Source of the DNA: Siderastrea siderea
Lineage: Eukaryota; Cnidaria; Anthozoa; Scleractinia; Rhizangiidae
Assembly (NCBI GenBank): GCA_964030785.1
Contig: OZ034968.1
Span: forward strand, 73,085,427 to 73,149,426
Length of the DNA stretch: 64,000 nt
Direction: 5' to 3'
Numbering within the stretch: the stretch's first letter is position 1; every line of letters begins with the position of its first letter. Shown here in pieces: positions 1-12,054 of this stretch. A program made the position numbers and the translations under genes. Below the pieces are notes generated by a model. It had not been told where the DNA came from. It made no database searches and saw nothing but the letters and a program-made list of their open reading frames with translations.

Positions 1-2
1 GA

Positions 3-119
3 TACACCAGTATAAACGGAAACCACTGGCAAGCGATGACGCGCTTTCGTTGCGGTCTTGTTTTAGACATGATAACTGAAGAACTTGAGAAGAATGCTGA
101 GACATATCAATACATGTAA
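3..119 (+). CDS. Possible C-terminal exon of an upstream gene, partial
   Basis: An open frame enters from the left edge and runs 38 codons to a TAA at 117-119. The peptide (starts YTSINGNHWQ, ends ETYQYM) has a mixed, protein-like composition with an acidic helix-like stretch (EELEKNAE). I do not recognise the family and see no splice acceptor because the window begins here. It does not resemble the Ras-like genes that follow. It may be the last exon of a plus-strand gene outside the window, or chance. Confidence 0.2.
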   Translation, partial: YTSINGNHWQAMTRFRCGLVLDMITEELEKNAETYQYM

Positions 120-1292
120 TCAATATTTTCAGTTTCCTTTGTAGTTAAAAGGTTGTATTTGTTAGTTTTGAAATTACAATTGGTCGAATATAATTTTTTT
201 AAAATTTATGTTTGGTTCAGGGTAAATATAAAACAAGAAAAGGACCCCTTTTTACGCATCTGCAAAGACGGCCTGTGGACACGTCAACAGTACCGCTGAT
301 TTCGTCATGACATGCAGTGTCATGGTCACAACATAAACAATTCACTCACACGAAATAAAAGGAGAAAATGAAATCTGGATGGTTGCCAAAGTTTGGAAAA
401 TTCGGCGTTAAAGTTATAAATGACATGACGTGGACTACTTGGCCAATGTGAGGGTGAGAGGGTTTTAAGGCCATTTAAGGAAAAAATCGTTTTTCGATAA
501 TGCAAACACCTGTGCTTTTTTGGCATTCGGTTTGCATTTAGCTAAACCTTGTGCCAGTTTTCAGAAAAGAGAGAACTAGCTTTTGTTTTTCACTCTTCAC
601 TACAAAAGCAGAATGAATCCAGTACAAGAGTACAAGAGCAAAACTTAAAGTGAAAACTTAAACTTGAAATGGGCCAAGCTCTACTCTGAACTGTCTAAAT
701 CGGGTTCCTCTTCTAATCTACAGCAGGTTTCTTAATTATTTTCAAAGATAAACATTGCCGCACGGAAAGCGGCGAAAATGCTGCAACAGCCGTACCGCAG
801 ATGTTAGCCGATCTCACGCACACAAGCAACACGTGTACAGAAGCGATAAGCAGATAAAGTGCACGATGAAAGAGTTCGTGTGCAGGGTGCATACTCGCCC
901 CTAGGAGCGGATGCGGTTTTGACATTTTCTGTGAGATTACGAAACGCTACAAAAGATATACAAACAGCCGTTTGAGCCCATATTAGGCGATACATAGGCT
1001 TTTAGGGTGCATTACCCTATACTAGTTTTAAAAGCTTACAGTTCGGTGAATTTCGCTTGAACTGAATCTAGAAAAAAATTGTGTGCCCTTCAGCTGGGTA
1101 ACCACTGCTTCGAATCGAGAATTTTCTTTCCGATTGCCTAGTTTACCTAACATCTATATCAGGATAGATTTTTTTTTTCATTCTGGAAAGCACTCAAAAA
1201 GTCGGTATGTTTGCTTCTAGTTCCGGTTAATGAAATTCTGGAAAAATAACCAGAGCTTGAATGAAGCCTTCAGCTGGTTGTTTGTTTTTCAG
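120..1292. other. Stretch upstream of gene A with no recognisable exon
   Basis: In the paralogs, the 57-nt switch-I exon usually lies 0.2-1.9 kb before the 74-nt exon and the P-loop exon further up. I read this stretch on the plus strand for a VRFLTRR-type exon and a GKDGVGKS-type P-loop and found neither. It is AT-rich with short runs and no convincing coding sequence on either strand. Confidence 0.5.
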
Positions 1293-2579
1293 AATCAACC
1301 TACAGACATTATTTTGAATTAGAAGGGGACAACATTTCACTGGATATTATGGATACAGCGGGCAAGGTAAAAGGCTATTTCAGGAAATAACTATGCTTTT
1401 TAATATCGGTAAAAATACTAACTTGCTTTGCTGAGCTGTTACCCCTCAAGCACCGGACTCCCTCAAGCCTATTGAGAGGTATCGAGCAGAGCGAACAGGA
1501 AGAATAATAAAGAATATAAATGTCTAGCTATTTGCTGGTTGGCGCCGGTATGCAAGTTTTTCCTCTGAGATGTGGAATCTGGAAGTTGGCCATTCCAGAA
1601 ACGAGAAAAATTGAGCTGGCCGTTTCTGGAAATGAAAACAAAGCAAAAAACAAAACAAAACAAAACAAAAGAAGACAACAAAACATTTGTGGGAATCACC
1701 GCCATTTGAAGAAAAAGGATGTTCTTTTCTCAAAATGGTCGTTCATTACCAGAAATGGCCTTTGAACCTTATTTACCTTAAGGACCATTTTGGCAAGAAA
1801 TGGTTTTCCATTTCGAATTCCAGCAAGGTGATTCTGGAAAGGACAGTCTTCTAGACATGTTCCTGGAAATGGCTGAAATAGGAATTCCTTTCCAGAAATA
1901 ATGGCCAGCCACATCTGGAAGGAGCAATGGGGATAGAAAAAGAGACACCCGGAATTGAAAATTCGTTTTTATTACTCGCAAGTCAAAACATACATGCAAG
2001 AGGTCACTTTCAAGTTCAGGAAATGAGTTACTTCCTATTTGGTGTCTTTTTGAACCTTCAAACCCTTTAGCGATAGATCAGTTTCTTAAAGATTTTGTAA
2101 AATAAGGTGTAATTAGATGCTGATCAGCGCTCATCTTTTACCTTCGACAGAACACGGAAGAAAAACTAACACAGTGCTCCTCCTTCGGTAATCTGTTTTT
2201 CCTGCTTTTCTCCATCATCGACGGCTCCTCATTTAAAGAGGCCAAGCGTCTTGGACGATTCATAAAGGACACAAAAACGAGCGGTGAATACAGTATCGTC
2301 GTGGTGGGAACTAAACGAGACTTGCACGAATACCGAGTGGTTTCCGAAGACGAGGGTCACATGATTGCCAACGAACTCGGAGGAATTTACCACGAGATTT
2401 CTAGCGCCGATGGATATGAAGATATTGAAAGGCTTTTTCGTAATTCAGTCAAATCTCATCTACAGTCAAGGTTCACTTTTCTAGACGGGCAGACCAGAGC
2501 GATGGGACTAAAAAAACTCAAGGAGGGCCTTCTGGTTCGAACCAGGTCACTGTACAGGAAACGGGGCATGACATTCTAA
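1293..2579 (+). CDS. Ras-like (RERG-type) GTPase, gene A, 3' part only
   Basis: Two exons of a Ras-superfamily GTPase are visible: 1293-1366 (74 nt, after ttttcag, before gtaaaag) and 2151-2579 (after ttcgacag, ending in TAA). The first encodes STYRHYFELEGDNISLDIMD then TAGK: strand beta-2/beta-3 and G3, with Lys where Ras has Gln61. The second begins NTEEKL, carries the core strand FGNLFFLLFSI, the G4 motif TKRD and a degenerate G5 (EISSADGY), and ends in a basic tail (LYRKRGMTF) without CAAX. This is the only cluster member on the plus strand and it is closest to gene C. The P-loop and switch-I exons are not in the window, so it is either cut by the window edge with a long intron, or 5'-truncated. 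The family is certain; whether the gene works is not. Confidence 0.85.
1540..1910. repeat. Intron of gene A with repeated TTCCAGAAATGGCC-like words
   Basis: Direct and inverted versions of ttccagaaa(t)ggcc and ggccatttctggaa recur at about 1588-1632, 1745-1765, 1790-1805, 1825-1845, 1860-1875 and 1890-1905. They look like a decayed palindromic element in the intron between the two gene A exons. Open frames here on both strands are by-products of the repeat. Confidence 0.4.
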
Positions 2580-5163
2580 GGCGGGACTCAACACTAGGCA
2601 AATTGTTCTGTAAATATTGTCGACGACTTTTCATTATAAACACAATACAATGATTGACATGTATATAAGCAGAGAGGCTAGAGTAGATTCAGTTTTCTTG
2701 CATTGGGACGAGTAAGATAATTCTCATAGTCTTTACAGCCTGTGAAAATCTGACCAATCAGTCTTTTTCTAAGATATACTGTAACCGTTTCTTTTCAATT
2801 TTATTCAAGTAGATAAAGTCTGTTGAAACCACACCATCAAAGTTAAGTTTAACGTTTACTGAGTGTGGCAATTTGTGAATGGATCTGCATCCCTAAATTT
2901 GGAGTGCAAAGTAAAAATTAGAAAGGAGGCCCGTTTAGGAGGGGTACGTATGTCCCTAGTCTGAATTTCAAAACCCTTCGTTTCACATATTGAGGAGGAA
3001 GCCATGTCCCTGTCGATATTTTACCATTGTTTTTGCGCTTGTCTGCGTCGTTGTCGCAGTTTCAATCCATCTTTGTGTCGTTTGTCACCATTTCATCTGT
3101 CTTATGTTGCTGTTTCAAGGCAATGTCGCTTGTCGGAGTTTACCCTAACAGGGCCTCAGAAAGCCGTTTTGATTTTGCACTCCATTTTTGCTCCAGTTCG
3201 TCTCCAATGTTAACAACAGCCTGAACCAGGCCGACAAATTATTCATAGAATGTCAGACATAAATCTCGTAAGTTAAAATATTAGTTACAAACAAATTACA
3301 AATGACAACAATTTCTATGTCCTGTATGATATAGGTATGAATGCACAAACATAAAGACTTACTTGATGTACATAAGATGAATATGTTAATAAAATTGTAA
3401 TTTTATTTCTTCGATGGAACTGTGCTGCATTAATGGGGCAGTCTGGTTAATTTTTTATTAAAAAGGATTTGAGTTAAGAAAGAAATGAGAAAGGGTTAAA
3501 ATTTCTTTGCACACCACCATTTAGTCCGCCGTCACTCGAGACTGCACTTCGCGTTGTTAGCAGACTTTTTGGAGTCTATCTACTAATTATTACTTCCATT
3601 ATTAGTCCTCAGGGAAATCACCTTTGTGACGTCTACCTTCAATCAATAGAATCTCTCCTCTTTAACCGTATTTCGTACTGCTTCTTTAGCCTGAGTTAAC
3701 AAGAGAAACGCGGTGGGACTGCAAGGAAACACCTGTTTGCTAAGGCTGAGATCGCGTTATTCATTTTCGTTAACTAGTTTATAATTACTGAATCCACGCT
3801 TTCTTGATACATTCTTCCATGCCTTGAGTTGATTTCCTTTCCTCCTTACTTTTGACCTTTTCCTTATGAGATTGTAAGCGTACAATTTTGAATCTTTACG
3901 GTATAACATTCCCTTCGCGAATTTCTTGCACTTTAGAAACATGAAAACACAAAAAAGTTTAAAACTCAAGTAAAACACACACACAAAATTTAAAATGAAA
4001 GAAAATAAAATTAAAAAAAAATATATATATATTTAATCCTCAAACATTTGAACGTGCTACGACTAAAGGACCGATATTAATTAGTAACAAATGTTTACGA
4101 GGGCTGGGAAAATACCGCAATATGTTGTCACAAAAGACAAAACAGGCAATTATCGGTCGGCTCTTCTAGTCGTCGCCTCGATAACCATATATTTATTCAC
4201 TCCTCCAATTTTGCTGAATATTTATCCACTTTTAGAATTTTGACTAAACATATATCTACTTTTAGAATTTCGCTAGGGATTTATACACTTTTACTACGAC
4301 GGGAAACTGAAGAGGGAATTAATCGGGCCAATTAAGAAACACAGTTAGCCGGGTCCTTTTCTAAAGGGCAAAGCCTATTTTGTTCAGTTTGCGGTGACTC
4401 ACTGTTAAGAAAATACACTGAGTTTGATTTAAAACACTTGCGCTTATGTGCTTTCGTGCCATGTAAGATCATCGTTTATTTCTCTCTTCGGGTTCTTGCG
4501 TTTGGGTGTTGGGATACGTTATAGATCAGAAGAGAAATTATACAACTATTTTAGGTTGGCTCCGTAGAACAACTATTGTACCCATCTGCGGAAAACAAGG
4601 ATTTCATTTATCAGCTAAGTGTGAATCCGCGTCACAACTAAGTAAGAACTCGTGTTGCAATTTATTTCAGATACACATATTTGGCTTGTCAAGAGGAATC
4701 CTTGTTTCAACCTTATTTTATCTCTAACTTTAAAATAATATCGGTTAGCCGCTGTTGTAAACTCTATAACTTAGGGAACGCGAAAACTCTAGAGAGGATT
4801 TTTATTGTAGCTTAGAATCGGTTCTCTATTGTAAAACTTATTGCTTTCCGCAAGAGGTGTCTTCAGCTGCGAAATCGCAAAATAACTGATTTTGCCGAAA
4901 CGAACTATTTATTTAAGTTGCGGAATCGTTCGCACTTTTACGGTCCGAGCTCGCATAATGATTAGGCTCGCTTACCTCATTAAAAACTAAGTTCGCTCGC
5001 GAGAGTTGACACCTTCGGGACCCTTTGTTCTCGGTTGGGTGCGTTTTGCTAACTTTCATATATTTCTTCAACCTTAAACTAAAATTCCTTTCGGCAGAAC
5101 CTTTTAAAAATGAGTTACTAGCTCTTACCGGAGCGAACTAATTCTTTGTGTGGGAATTCAGCC
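2580..5163. other. Intergenic, no supported gene
   Basis: This spans the 3' flank of gene A to the first large inverted repeat. It is AT-rich, with an (AT)n run at 4020-4032. I see no homology-bearing open frame; short ORFs at 3.0-3.2 kb and 4.5-4.7 kb have low-complexity or non-protein-like composition. Confidence 0.5.
4219..4292. repeat. Short tandem repeat, about 30-bp unit
   Basis: About two and a half imperfect copies of a unit built on (a)tatcta/tccacttttagaattt follow one another. Each copy has cacttttagaatttt or a close variant. Confidence 0.6.
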
Positions 5164-6600
5164 CTTAAAGTGTATATGACAGATATTTTTTATTTGCCTG
5201 ATCGAATCTAAATGGCATCCTGATGTGAATGTCAAAAATTATTTTTCGATTTCGTTTTTTTTCCCTGCGCTTTTGTCGTTTAAAGACGTGAAATTTTACT
5301 TCCGGTCATGTCAAAAACCGCGCAAAGGGAGACCTGGGCATAGTCACGTTGTGACGTCATACCAGGAACGGAGTCGATGCCAAAACAAACTACGTGGGCT
5401 GCATTGCAGAGATCTAATACATTTTATTTTTCTTTATTCCGCAACCGCCAAATTAAGCAAGAAATTATGTGAAACTGCTGATGGTACCGAAGCGCTCGAG
5501 ACATAGCTAGAAATGCAACGATTAAATCTCATCTCCCGGTGTAAATATTAAAGCGGAGAACTCGGGAACGAGAACGAAGACTATTTAGAACCAGAAGGTC
5601 CTTACACAGACAAGGCGCTTGCCGATTAAAATCGACCTAGAGAATACTATCAAGAGATAGAGGAGACAGAACGAAGAAAACAGAATCTAGAAAACCTATT
5701 TGATGATACCGATGCGCTCGACGTAGGAAGAAATGCCACGATTTCTCATCTCCTGGTGTAAATATTATAATTGTGGTCGGCTAAATAAACGCCTGTTATG
5801 CAGGTTATACTTTCATACTCTTACACGTATAGATGTAGTAACTGTACCTTAAACCATCTACAAACGCCGTAGATTGTCTTTGCTGTGAAGAAATTCAGAA
5901 ATGTGTCGAATCTCTCGAAGCGCTGTTGTCTCGCGCGAGGCCACGAACTTGACACAACAACAGGATGTGTAACAATGCACCCGGGATTCATGCAGTCCCA
6001 TGCAGTGTTGTCTGCCTAAAACAGATGATCACTACGATCAGATGCAGCAAAATATAATGCAATAGACAGAAGAATTTGTTGTCAGATTAGTTCGGAAGGG
6101 AAGTGAGAAATTCTCTGCGTTCTTGTGGACTCTCTGAAACATTCCTGTTGCATTACGCTTAGGAAAATTGACACTCAAAATTTCTGCACTGTTTACTTCC
6201 GATATATTGACCAATGTTGATTCATAACCGCGGTAAAAATTATAACATCCCTCATTTGTGCACAACTGAAATACGGATAATTATAAAATTATGATGATAA
6301 CATGTCTGACTAAGTTTTGAAAGGAATGAGCAAACTCTAATCTTCATTTAATAATCTTACTGCAGCTTATTGAAAGACCTGAAATATCGATCAAATTGGC
6401 TATTGCACAATTTACATAGCCATAAAACAACAACGTTTCAGAGAGTCCACAAGAACGCAGAGAATTACTCGCTTCATTCCGAACCAATAGTTTCTTGCAT
6501 CTATCGTATTATATTTTCTGCATCTGATCGTAGCGACCATCAGTTTTAGCGGTCAGACAACACTGAACAGTACAGGGTAGGTTGTTATACATCCTGTTGT

Positions 6601-7100
6601 TGTGTCAAGTTTGCGAGAGATTCGACACATTTCTGAATTTCTTTGCAGCAAAGACAATCAATCTACGGCTTTTTGCAGACGGTTTAAGGCACAGTTACCA
6701 CATCTACGCCTGTAAGAGTATGACAGTATAACCTGCATAACAGCCGTTTGTTTAGCCGAGCGCGAACAAGGTTTATTTAGCCAAGCACAATAATTATAAT
6801 ATTTTAATACACCGGGAGATGAGAAATCGTGGCACTTCTTCTTACATCTCGAGCGCTTCGGTACCATCAAATAGGTTTTCTAGATTCTGTTTTCTTCGTT
6901 CTGTCTCCTCTATCTCTTGATAGTATTCTCTAAGTCCATTTTCATCGGCGAACGGATTGTCTATGTAAGGACCTTTTGGTTCTGAATAGCCTCTTTCTCG
7001 TTCTCGAGTTCTGTTTCGCGTTCAGCTTCAGAAGTTGGCGATTTGCATTCGATGGACTCTAAAAGCTCCAAATCACTGCCCAGATTACTTGTAACATCAG
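6601..7100 (-). pseudogene. Decayed transposon ORF with CxxC..CLCCKEI motif
   Basis: Reading the minus strand of the right arm gives a charged region (ERRKQNLENLF), then RRCGNCALNRLQKAVD and a stop. A shift of one or two bases restores DCLCCKEIQKCVESLANLTQ. The equivalent plus-strand copy in the left arm (about 5440-5960) is broken at the same place by a different lesion. No intact start or full-length frame is present. Assignment to a P2X7-like Zn domain rests on the CxxC plus CLCC(K/E)EI pattern only. Confidence 0.5.
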
Positions 7101-7180
7101 CAGTTTCACGTAATTTCTTGCTTAATTTGGCGGTTGCGGAATAAAGAAAAATGAAATGTATGAGATCTCTGCAATGCGGC

Positions 7181-7355
7181 TAGCCTGTTCCAGGCGTTCA
7201 GATAGTGTAGCGCGAGCGAAAAATAAAGCGAGCGAAAGAGCTCGTCCTCTCCCCCAGTCTCCCTTCGTTTTTTTTCCCGCTCTTTCGCTCGCTTTATTTT
7301 TCGCTCGTTTTATTTTTCGCTCGCGCTCCACTATCTGAACGCCTGGAACAGGCTA
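7181..7355. mobile_element. MITE nested in the right arm of inverted duplication 1
   Basis: A 175-bp element has inverted ends of about 27 bp (TAGCCTGTTCCAGGCGTTCA.. and its complement at 7329-7355). It is flanked by a 9-bp direct repeat CAATGCGGC (7172-7180 and 7356-7364), the likely target-site duplication. The equivalent point in the left arm (about 5400) lacks it, so it inserted after the inverted duplication formed. The interior is rich in gcgagcgaaa / tttcgctcgc, itself palindromic. Confidence 0.8.
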
Positions 7356-7927
7356 CAATGCGGCCCACGTAGTTTGTTTTGGCATCGACTCCGTTCCTGG
7401 TGTGACGTCACAACGTGACTATGCCCAGGTCTCCCTTTGCGCGGTTTTTGACATGACCGGAAGTAAAATTTCACGTCTTTAAACGGCAAAAGCGCAGGGA
7501 AGGAAAATCGAAATCGAAAAATAATTTTTGACATTCATATCAGGATGCCATTTAGATTCGATCAGGCAAATAAAAAAAAATCAGTCATATGCACTTTAAG
7601 ATATATTCCTTTTTGCAAACTTTTGCACGAGCAAACAAACCTTAGCTCAATTCGTATTCCTTTTGTTCTCGGACCTTGCGACATCTGCAAACACCTATCT
7701 TTCGCATATGAATAGCATGAAAACTTGCGAAAAGTAATTAATCTTAGTGTTTCCACATAAATAGAACTCCCTTGTAATCTAGAAATGACTTTCAAATACG
7801 CTACGATCAGAGCTTGTAACTAGAGATCTACAAGGAATAAACAGCGCTTCACCAAAGACCTTTGGCCTTGTCTTTCTTCTAAAATCTGTCTTGTTACAAG
7901 ATGGATTCTACTGTGTTTTTTGCCGGG

Positions 7928-10900
7928 TCAAAAACTTGCAGTCGATGCGACAGAATTCCTGAAGTTCTTTCTTTCTTGGTGCAAATCCTCTTGACTGGAT
8001 GATTTTCCACCCAAAGTCTTACTAATATTCGGTACGGGTTCATCTTCACTAAGCGACCTGGTTTTCATCGATCTTGGCGACTCGCGATCGTTTGGAACAA
8101 CTTCGCGACTAAACGATCTCTTCTGAAACGACTTGGCCGTTAAAAGCCCTTCCTTGACCCTTGACAACGGAGATTTGTTCTTATCCAGACAGCGCTTCAA
8201 AGCTTCGAAGAGTAACTCTTGCGTCTCCTCGAATCCCTCAGAGTTAGATATCTGATAAAATCCGCAGTTTAAATCCTTTGCTAAGAGCTGTCCTTCTCGT
8301 TCCTCGACTTCTCTTAAGTGTTTTAGGTCGCTTTTCGTACCTACCAACATGATAGTGGCGGTGGAGCCCAGGGATTTGTCTTGTAGGATGTAGCGCGTCA
8401 GAAGAGATGCCTCTTCGAATGACGTGCGGTCCGTTGTTGAATACAATACAAAGAAGAGTTCAGCAAAAGCAATGTACATTTGCATTTTCTTAGTAGAATT
8501 CTATTGAAAGGAAAACAGAAAAACAAGATTATCTTTGGAAATATTGGCTTTTAGATTTGCATTTGTTAACAGGACTCCCACTTCAGATACACAGGTAATG
8601 CACCGGCGCGACCGACAAAGTCCACTTTTCCCGCCGTAATTTGTCGCGTCTGCCGGTTTTCTTTTTCCCGCCATCGGGCAACTTGTAAAATAATGATTCA
8701 TGGAGGTTTCAGTATGAGTGCGACAATCAGAGGCCTTTTAACAAAATAAAAAAGGAAGCAAAGAACAGATCGAATTTGTAAGTAGTACCTGACGAGTCAA
8801 CTGTAGGACCATACTCTTACACTCACCTTTCCAGCGGTATCCATGATGTCCAGCGAAACAAACTGACCATCGATTATCAAGTGATGTCGATAAGTGGCCT
8901 CTGCATGATTAGTGGTAAAAGAAATTAGTTTAAATTATAAAAAAAGTGATTCCCCCTCCCTTCCCTTTTTTGACAGCGCCTGTCACGCAAGCTAAGAACA
9001 CTGAATGTTTTCTAACGAAAAACGGTCTGATCACGAACTGCCCACGCGCACAGTTAAAGTGAGGAACTGGCCACTATTTTATAAATAAGAAAACAGCAAC
9101 GAACAGGCTTTGGAGGAGACGGTTGCGACATATCGGACTACACTCTTTTTTTTTATAAGAACACGTATAATTTGGCTGAGCCTGAGGATGTTCTTATTTT
9201 AGCCCATACATTTTCTTAAATTTTGGGGCAAATCTCAGCCTCAGCGTTCTTATAAAGATGGTTCTTATATATATATAAGAAGTGTATGGAAAGGGTGATA
9301 CCAAAGAAATGAAACTGAGCAGAACTATAATTTCAATGCTAAAGAAAGAGAACACAATACAGTAGACTTTTCCAGGCATTCAGATTGTGGGAAGCGAAGA
9401 ATGACGCGCGAAGAACGAGGTATCTTTCGTTTCCTGGTCACAATTTTCCCTTGCGCGCCATACTTCCCTCGCAATCCTGATCTAAACGTCTGAAATAAGG
9501 TCACAATACCTTGATGTCAGCTATACTTACCCAGTTTACTGTCATATTCACCAATATAACGTCTTGTCAAAAATCGAACAGTCAGCGCTGCAGGAGGCAA
9601 ATGTGTATAGGACAATATTGAGATTAACTGGCTCTTGTCAGAGCGGCTTATCACCGGGTCATCAAAATTGAGTCTATAAAACAAAATAAGCAACTGCTAG
9701 GTGTCGATAAAGACGAGAGAAGAGCTAGTGAAACTGGCATAATGTGAAGAGAAAAGTAGAGGTTTTTGTACACTAATAAACTTTGTAAGCAACGGCAAAA
9801 AAAGAAAAAAACAAAAAACAATCGTGATAATAGAATGGGACGGCTATTTCATAATTAAGCACAGTTACACGACCAGAGCCGTTAAACAATTACGGGTCTA
9901 AAAACTCTCCTGGAGGGCGCATTTCTCACGATTTTTACTGGACAATAACTACAGAAAAGAAAGTGTACAGCAATTGCAATACACAAATGACAAAACAAAA
10001 TCGGACTTTCCTTCGAGCATAAGAAAAGAAAAAGGAAATAAAACTTAAAGTAACTGATTATTAAACCTGCCCACACACTGCGCATCTTTCACCAAACGAG
10101 CCTAAACCTCTTTTTTCGGTCAGTTAACTTATTTTAATAAAGAGATTATCTGTGTATTGTGCTTTCCTATTCTTTGGTAAGCCTGTTTGGTTTGTTAGAG
10201 AAAAGGTCACTTAAAAGTATTTAATAAACACCACCAACCAAGACTGAAGCGGCGGCACTTAACAGGGAATTTTGCAAATACACCCAACTTCGCAGATGTA
10301 TAGGCCTTTGTGAGGTTGCAAGATTAAACAAAATTACTTAAAGATTAGGATTACAATGGATACTTCAAATACTTGAATAGTTGTGCAAGCGATAGAAAAC
10401 TCGTTGAAGTCCAATCAATACTTATAGAAAAAGTTCAGTGAAACGGACAAATATTGACTTGGTTACCATTAGCAAGAGCATTGCTAAAACAAGCCTGCGC
10501 AAGGGGCAAGAGTCTAGAGTCAAGAATATTTGGAATAAAAACAAATCCACCGAAATTCGTGCATTTGCGGATATTTAAGAAATCTTTTATCCCATTCTTA
10601 TACAAACGAGGTGACACCACTTTCAATCTTGCATAAAGAAGTGGCAGGCAATTGAAGCCAATTTTGACACCTTGAACACTGGAATCAGGCCATAATAAGG
10701 TTGAGTATTATTCCTGGCTCCCTTCCAAAATGATGAACGTGAGTAGTACCCGGTCACAAAATTTGGAATGAACATATGAAAAGTCTTTTATCCAAAATCA
10801 CAAAATAAGTATGTCTTACATGTATAATTAAAAATTAAATGAAGCCATTGCTCGCGTTACAATTCGTGTTTAATTAATATAAAAAAACCACAGTTCACTA

Positions 10901-11207
10901 CATGTCGGCTATCTTTTGAGTTTGTGAAAGACTCTGAAGTCCGATCATCCAAGTGAAAGCTACTGAACAGCAGTAAACTTCAATACTTTAATTTGTAAAG
11001 TTAACTTTTGGATTTTTTTCCCTTTTTTATCTTACCAGTCTTAGTATGTGGACCTATGAAGTGTTGGACCGAAAGTGAAAGCGTTAATGCGAACCAAGAA
11101 ATTGTCTTACCTGACTTGCCAACACCATCTTTTCCCAGCACAACAGCGCGAATGGTCTTCAGCGTGTGATGATGAACGTTGCCATTGCCACGCCGTTTTC
11201 CCATCAT
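7928..11207 (-). CDS. Ras-like (RERG-type) GTPase, gene B, Asp12/Lys35/Lys61
   Basis: Four exons: 11111-11207 (start ATGATGGGA), 9531-9587 (57 nt), 8827-8900 (74 nt) and 7928-8500, all with GT..AG borders; the predicted protein is 266 aa. A His/Arg-rich leader (MMGKRRGNGNVHHH) precedes the P-loop GKDGVGKS at residues 25-32, so Asp27 sits at Ras position 12. Switch I reads YIGEYDSKLEATYR, with Lys at the Thr35 position. G3 is DTAGK (Lys76 = Ras 61). G4 is TKSD (131-134) and G5 is degenerate (QISNSEGF). The tail is long and Ser/Arg-rich, with PLSRVKEGL, FQKRSFSR and the end VASTASF; there is no CAAX box. Loss of Gly12, Thr35 and Gln61 equivalents suggests poor GTP hydrolysis and an altered effector surface (inference). 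Closest paralog: F. An in-frame TTG lies upstream of ATG but I prefer the ATG. Confidence 0.9.
9150..9285. repeat. Small inverted repeat around ATAAGAAC..GCTGAGCCTGAG
   Basis: In intron 2 of gene B, ttataagaacacg..ggctgagcctgagg is followed in inverse by cctcagcgttcttataaag, with extra ttcttat words. It looks like a small decayed palindromic element, with an atatatatata run at 9268-9280. Confidence 0.5.
9362..9502. repeat. Diverged copy of the MITE seen at 7181-7355
   Basis: The left end ttttccaggcattcagattgtg resembles the 7181 element end (ttccaggcgttcagatagtg). The right end cctgatctaaacgtctgaaa is a decayed inverse of it. It lies directly beside exon 2 of gene B, within intron 2. Confidence 0.4.
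10905..10975 (+). repeat. Single copy of the ATTCAAATGAAAGCTACTGA minisatellite
   Basis: Gagtttgtgaaagactctga followed by catccaagtgaaagctactgaacagcagt matches the unit tandemly repeated at 22460-22755. It lies in intron 1 of gene B, about 140-200 bp past the exon 1 donor. Confidence 0.5.
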
Positions 11208-12054
11208 AAAACGGACTACCAACAAGTGCGGCGAAAAACGTTTTCTCTCTTACAAACAAATCAAGCTGCTTCTCAAATACGAGCGAAATACTCTCGAGAG
11301 TGTTTACATTTGCAGACCCGCCGGCACCCCTAGTATTGTGATTAGAAAGGGTGACATGCTCCCAAGGGGGCTTGCTGACAAAACTATTGTTTTCAGAAAT
11401 GACATAATCAAGCTGGCTTGTGGACACATCCTGATTTCAAATGGGCCTACAATTCCAAATTACTGAGTTCCGTGCACTGTGGGAAAGTGAAAAAAGCCGG
11501 CATTGCTGCAATTAGTATCCGTTGAAAAAACCCAGGCACGAAGTTCGCATGTCTAAGAACACGGTTGGGTTTCTCTCGTCAACTCTTTCAGGGGCTCAAT
11601 CAATCATTATCTTGGGCTGTCATAACAGTTCATTGTCACTCTTCATCATCTCATGAATTGTCCATTTTATTTGATAATTTATTACACAATCAATGAAAAC
11701 AATTGATGTTTTCTGAAATAAACAATTTGGGTGAAACGAGCACCAGGCGAAAGGGGCTTTGGTCACCCGCTTTGCAGCCTCGAGCACTCACTTTACTTTC
11801 TGATTAACAAACCACAGTGAACAGTCTACTTTTTATCACGATGAAAACGTGCTTCAGTGTTGTACTTTGTATTATCATTTATGAATTCAATAATATCGTC
11901 CTCTGTATATAAAAGTTCACGCTGTCCATGGCGCGATTGCGCGGGAAAACTTAAAGGTATTTATGACTAGCCACGTGCCTCCAACTGTGCGTTGCGTGAC
12001 GAGTGACTACGAAGTAATATCGGCGGCCAAGGGAAATTTCTCAGTTGTAACGAC

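Larger units (their letters stand above)
5164..7600. mobile_element. Large inverted duplication 1 of a CxxC transposon fragment
   Basis: The left arm (about 5164-6142) is repeated in inverse on the right (about 6434-7600) around a unique centre (6143-6433). The outer ends match as cttaaagtg..atatgac; the inner ends match at tctctgaaac / gtttcagaga. The arms carry the same decayed coding stretch. On the minus strand of the right arm it reads RCGNCALNRLQ, then after a frame break CLCCKEIQKCVESL. The left arm has the matching CSNC, then a stop, then CCEEIQKCVESL. This Cys pattern recalls the P2X7-intracellular-domain-like Zn module common in cnidarian transposon proteins (my recollection of the family). 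Both copies are frame-broken, so this is a foldback arrangement of dead element copies. Confidence 0.75.

Noticed and set aside
5225..5506. 93-codon ORF starting MNVKNYFSIS, repeated inverted at 7331-7534
   Set aside because: It is the outer part of both arms of inverted duplication 1, so element sequence rather than a gene; the first codon at 5225 is GTG.
11001..11225. Longer start (MLVVRF..) for gene B
   Set aside because: The first codon is TTG; the next in-frame ATG at 11207 gives a leader similar to gene C.
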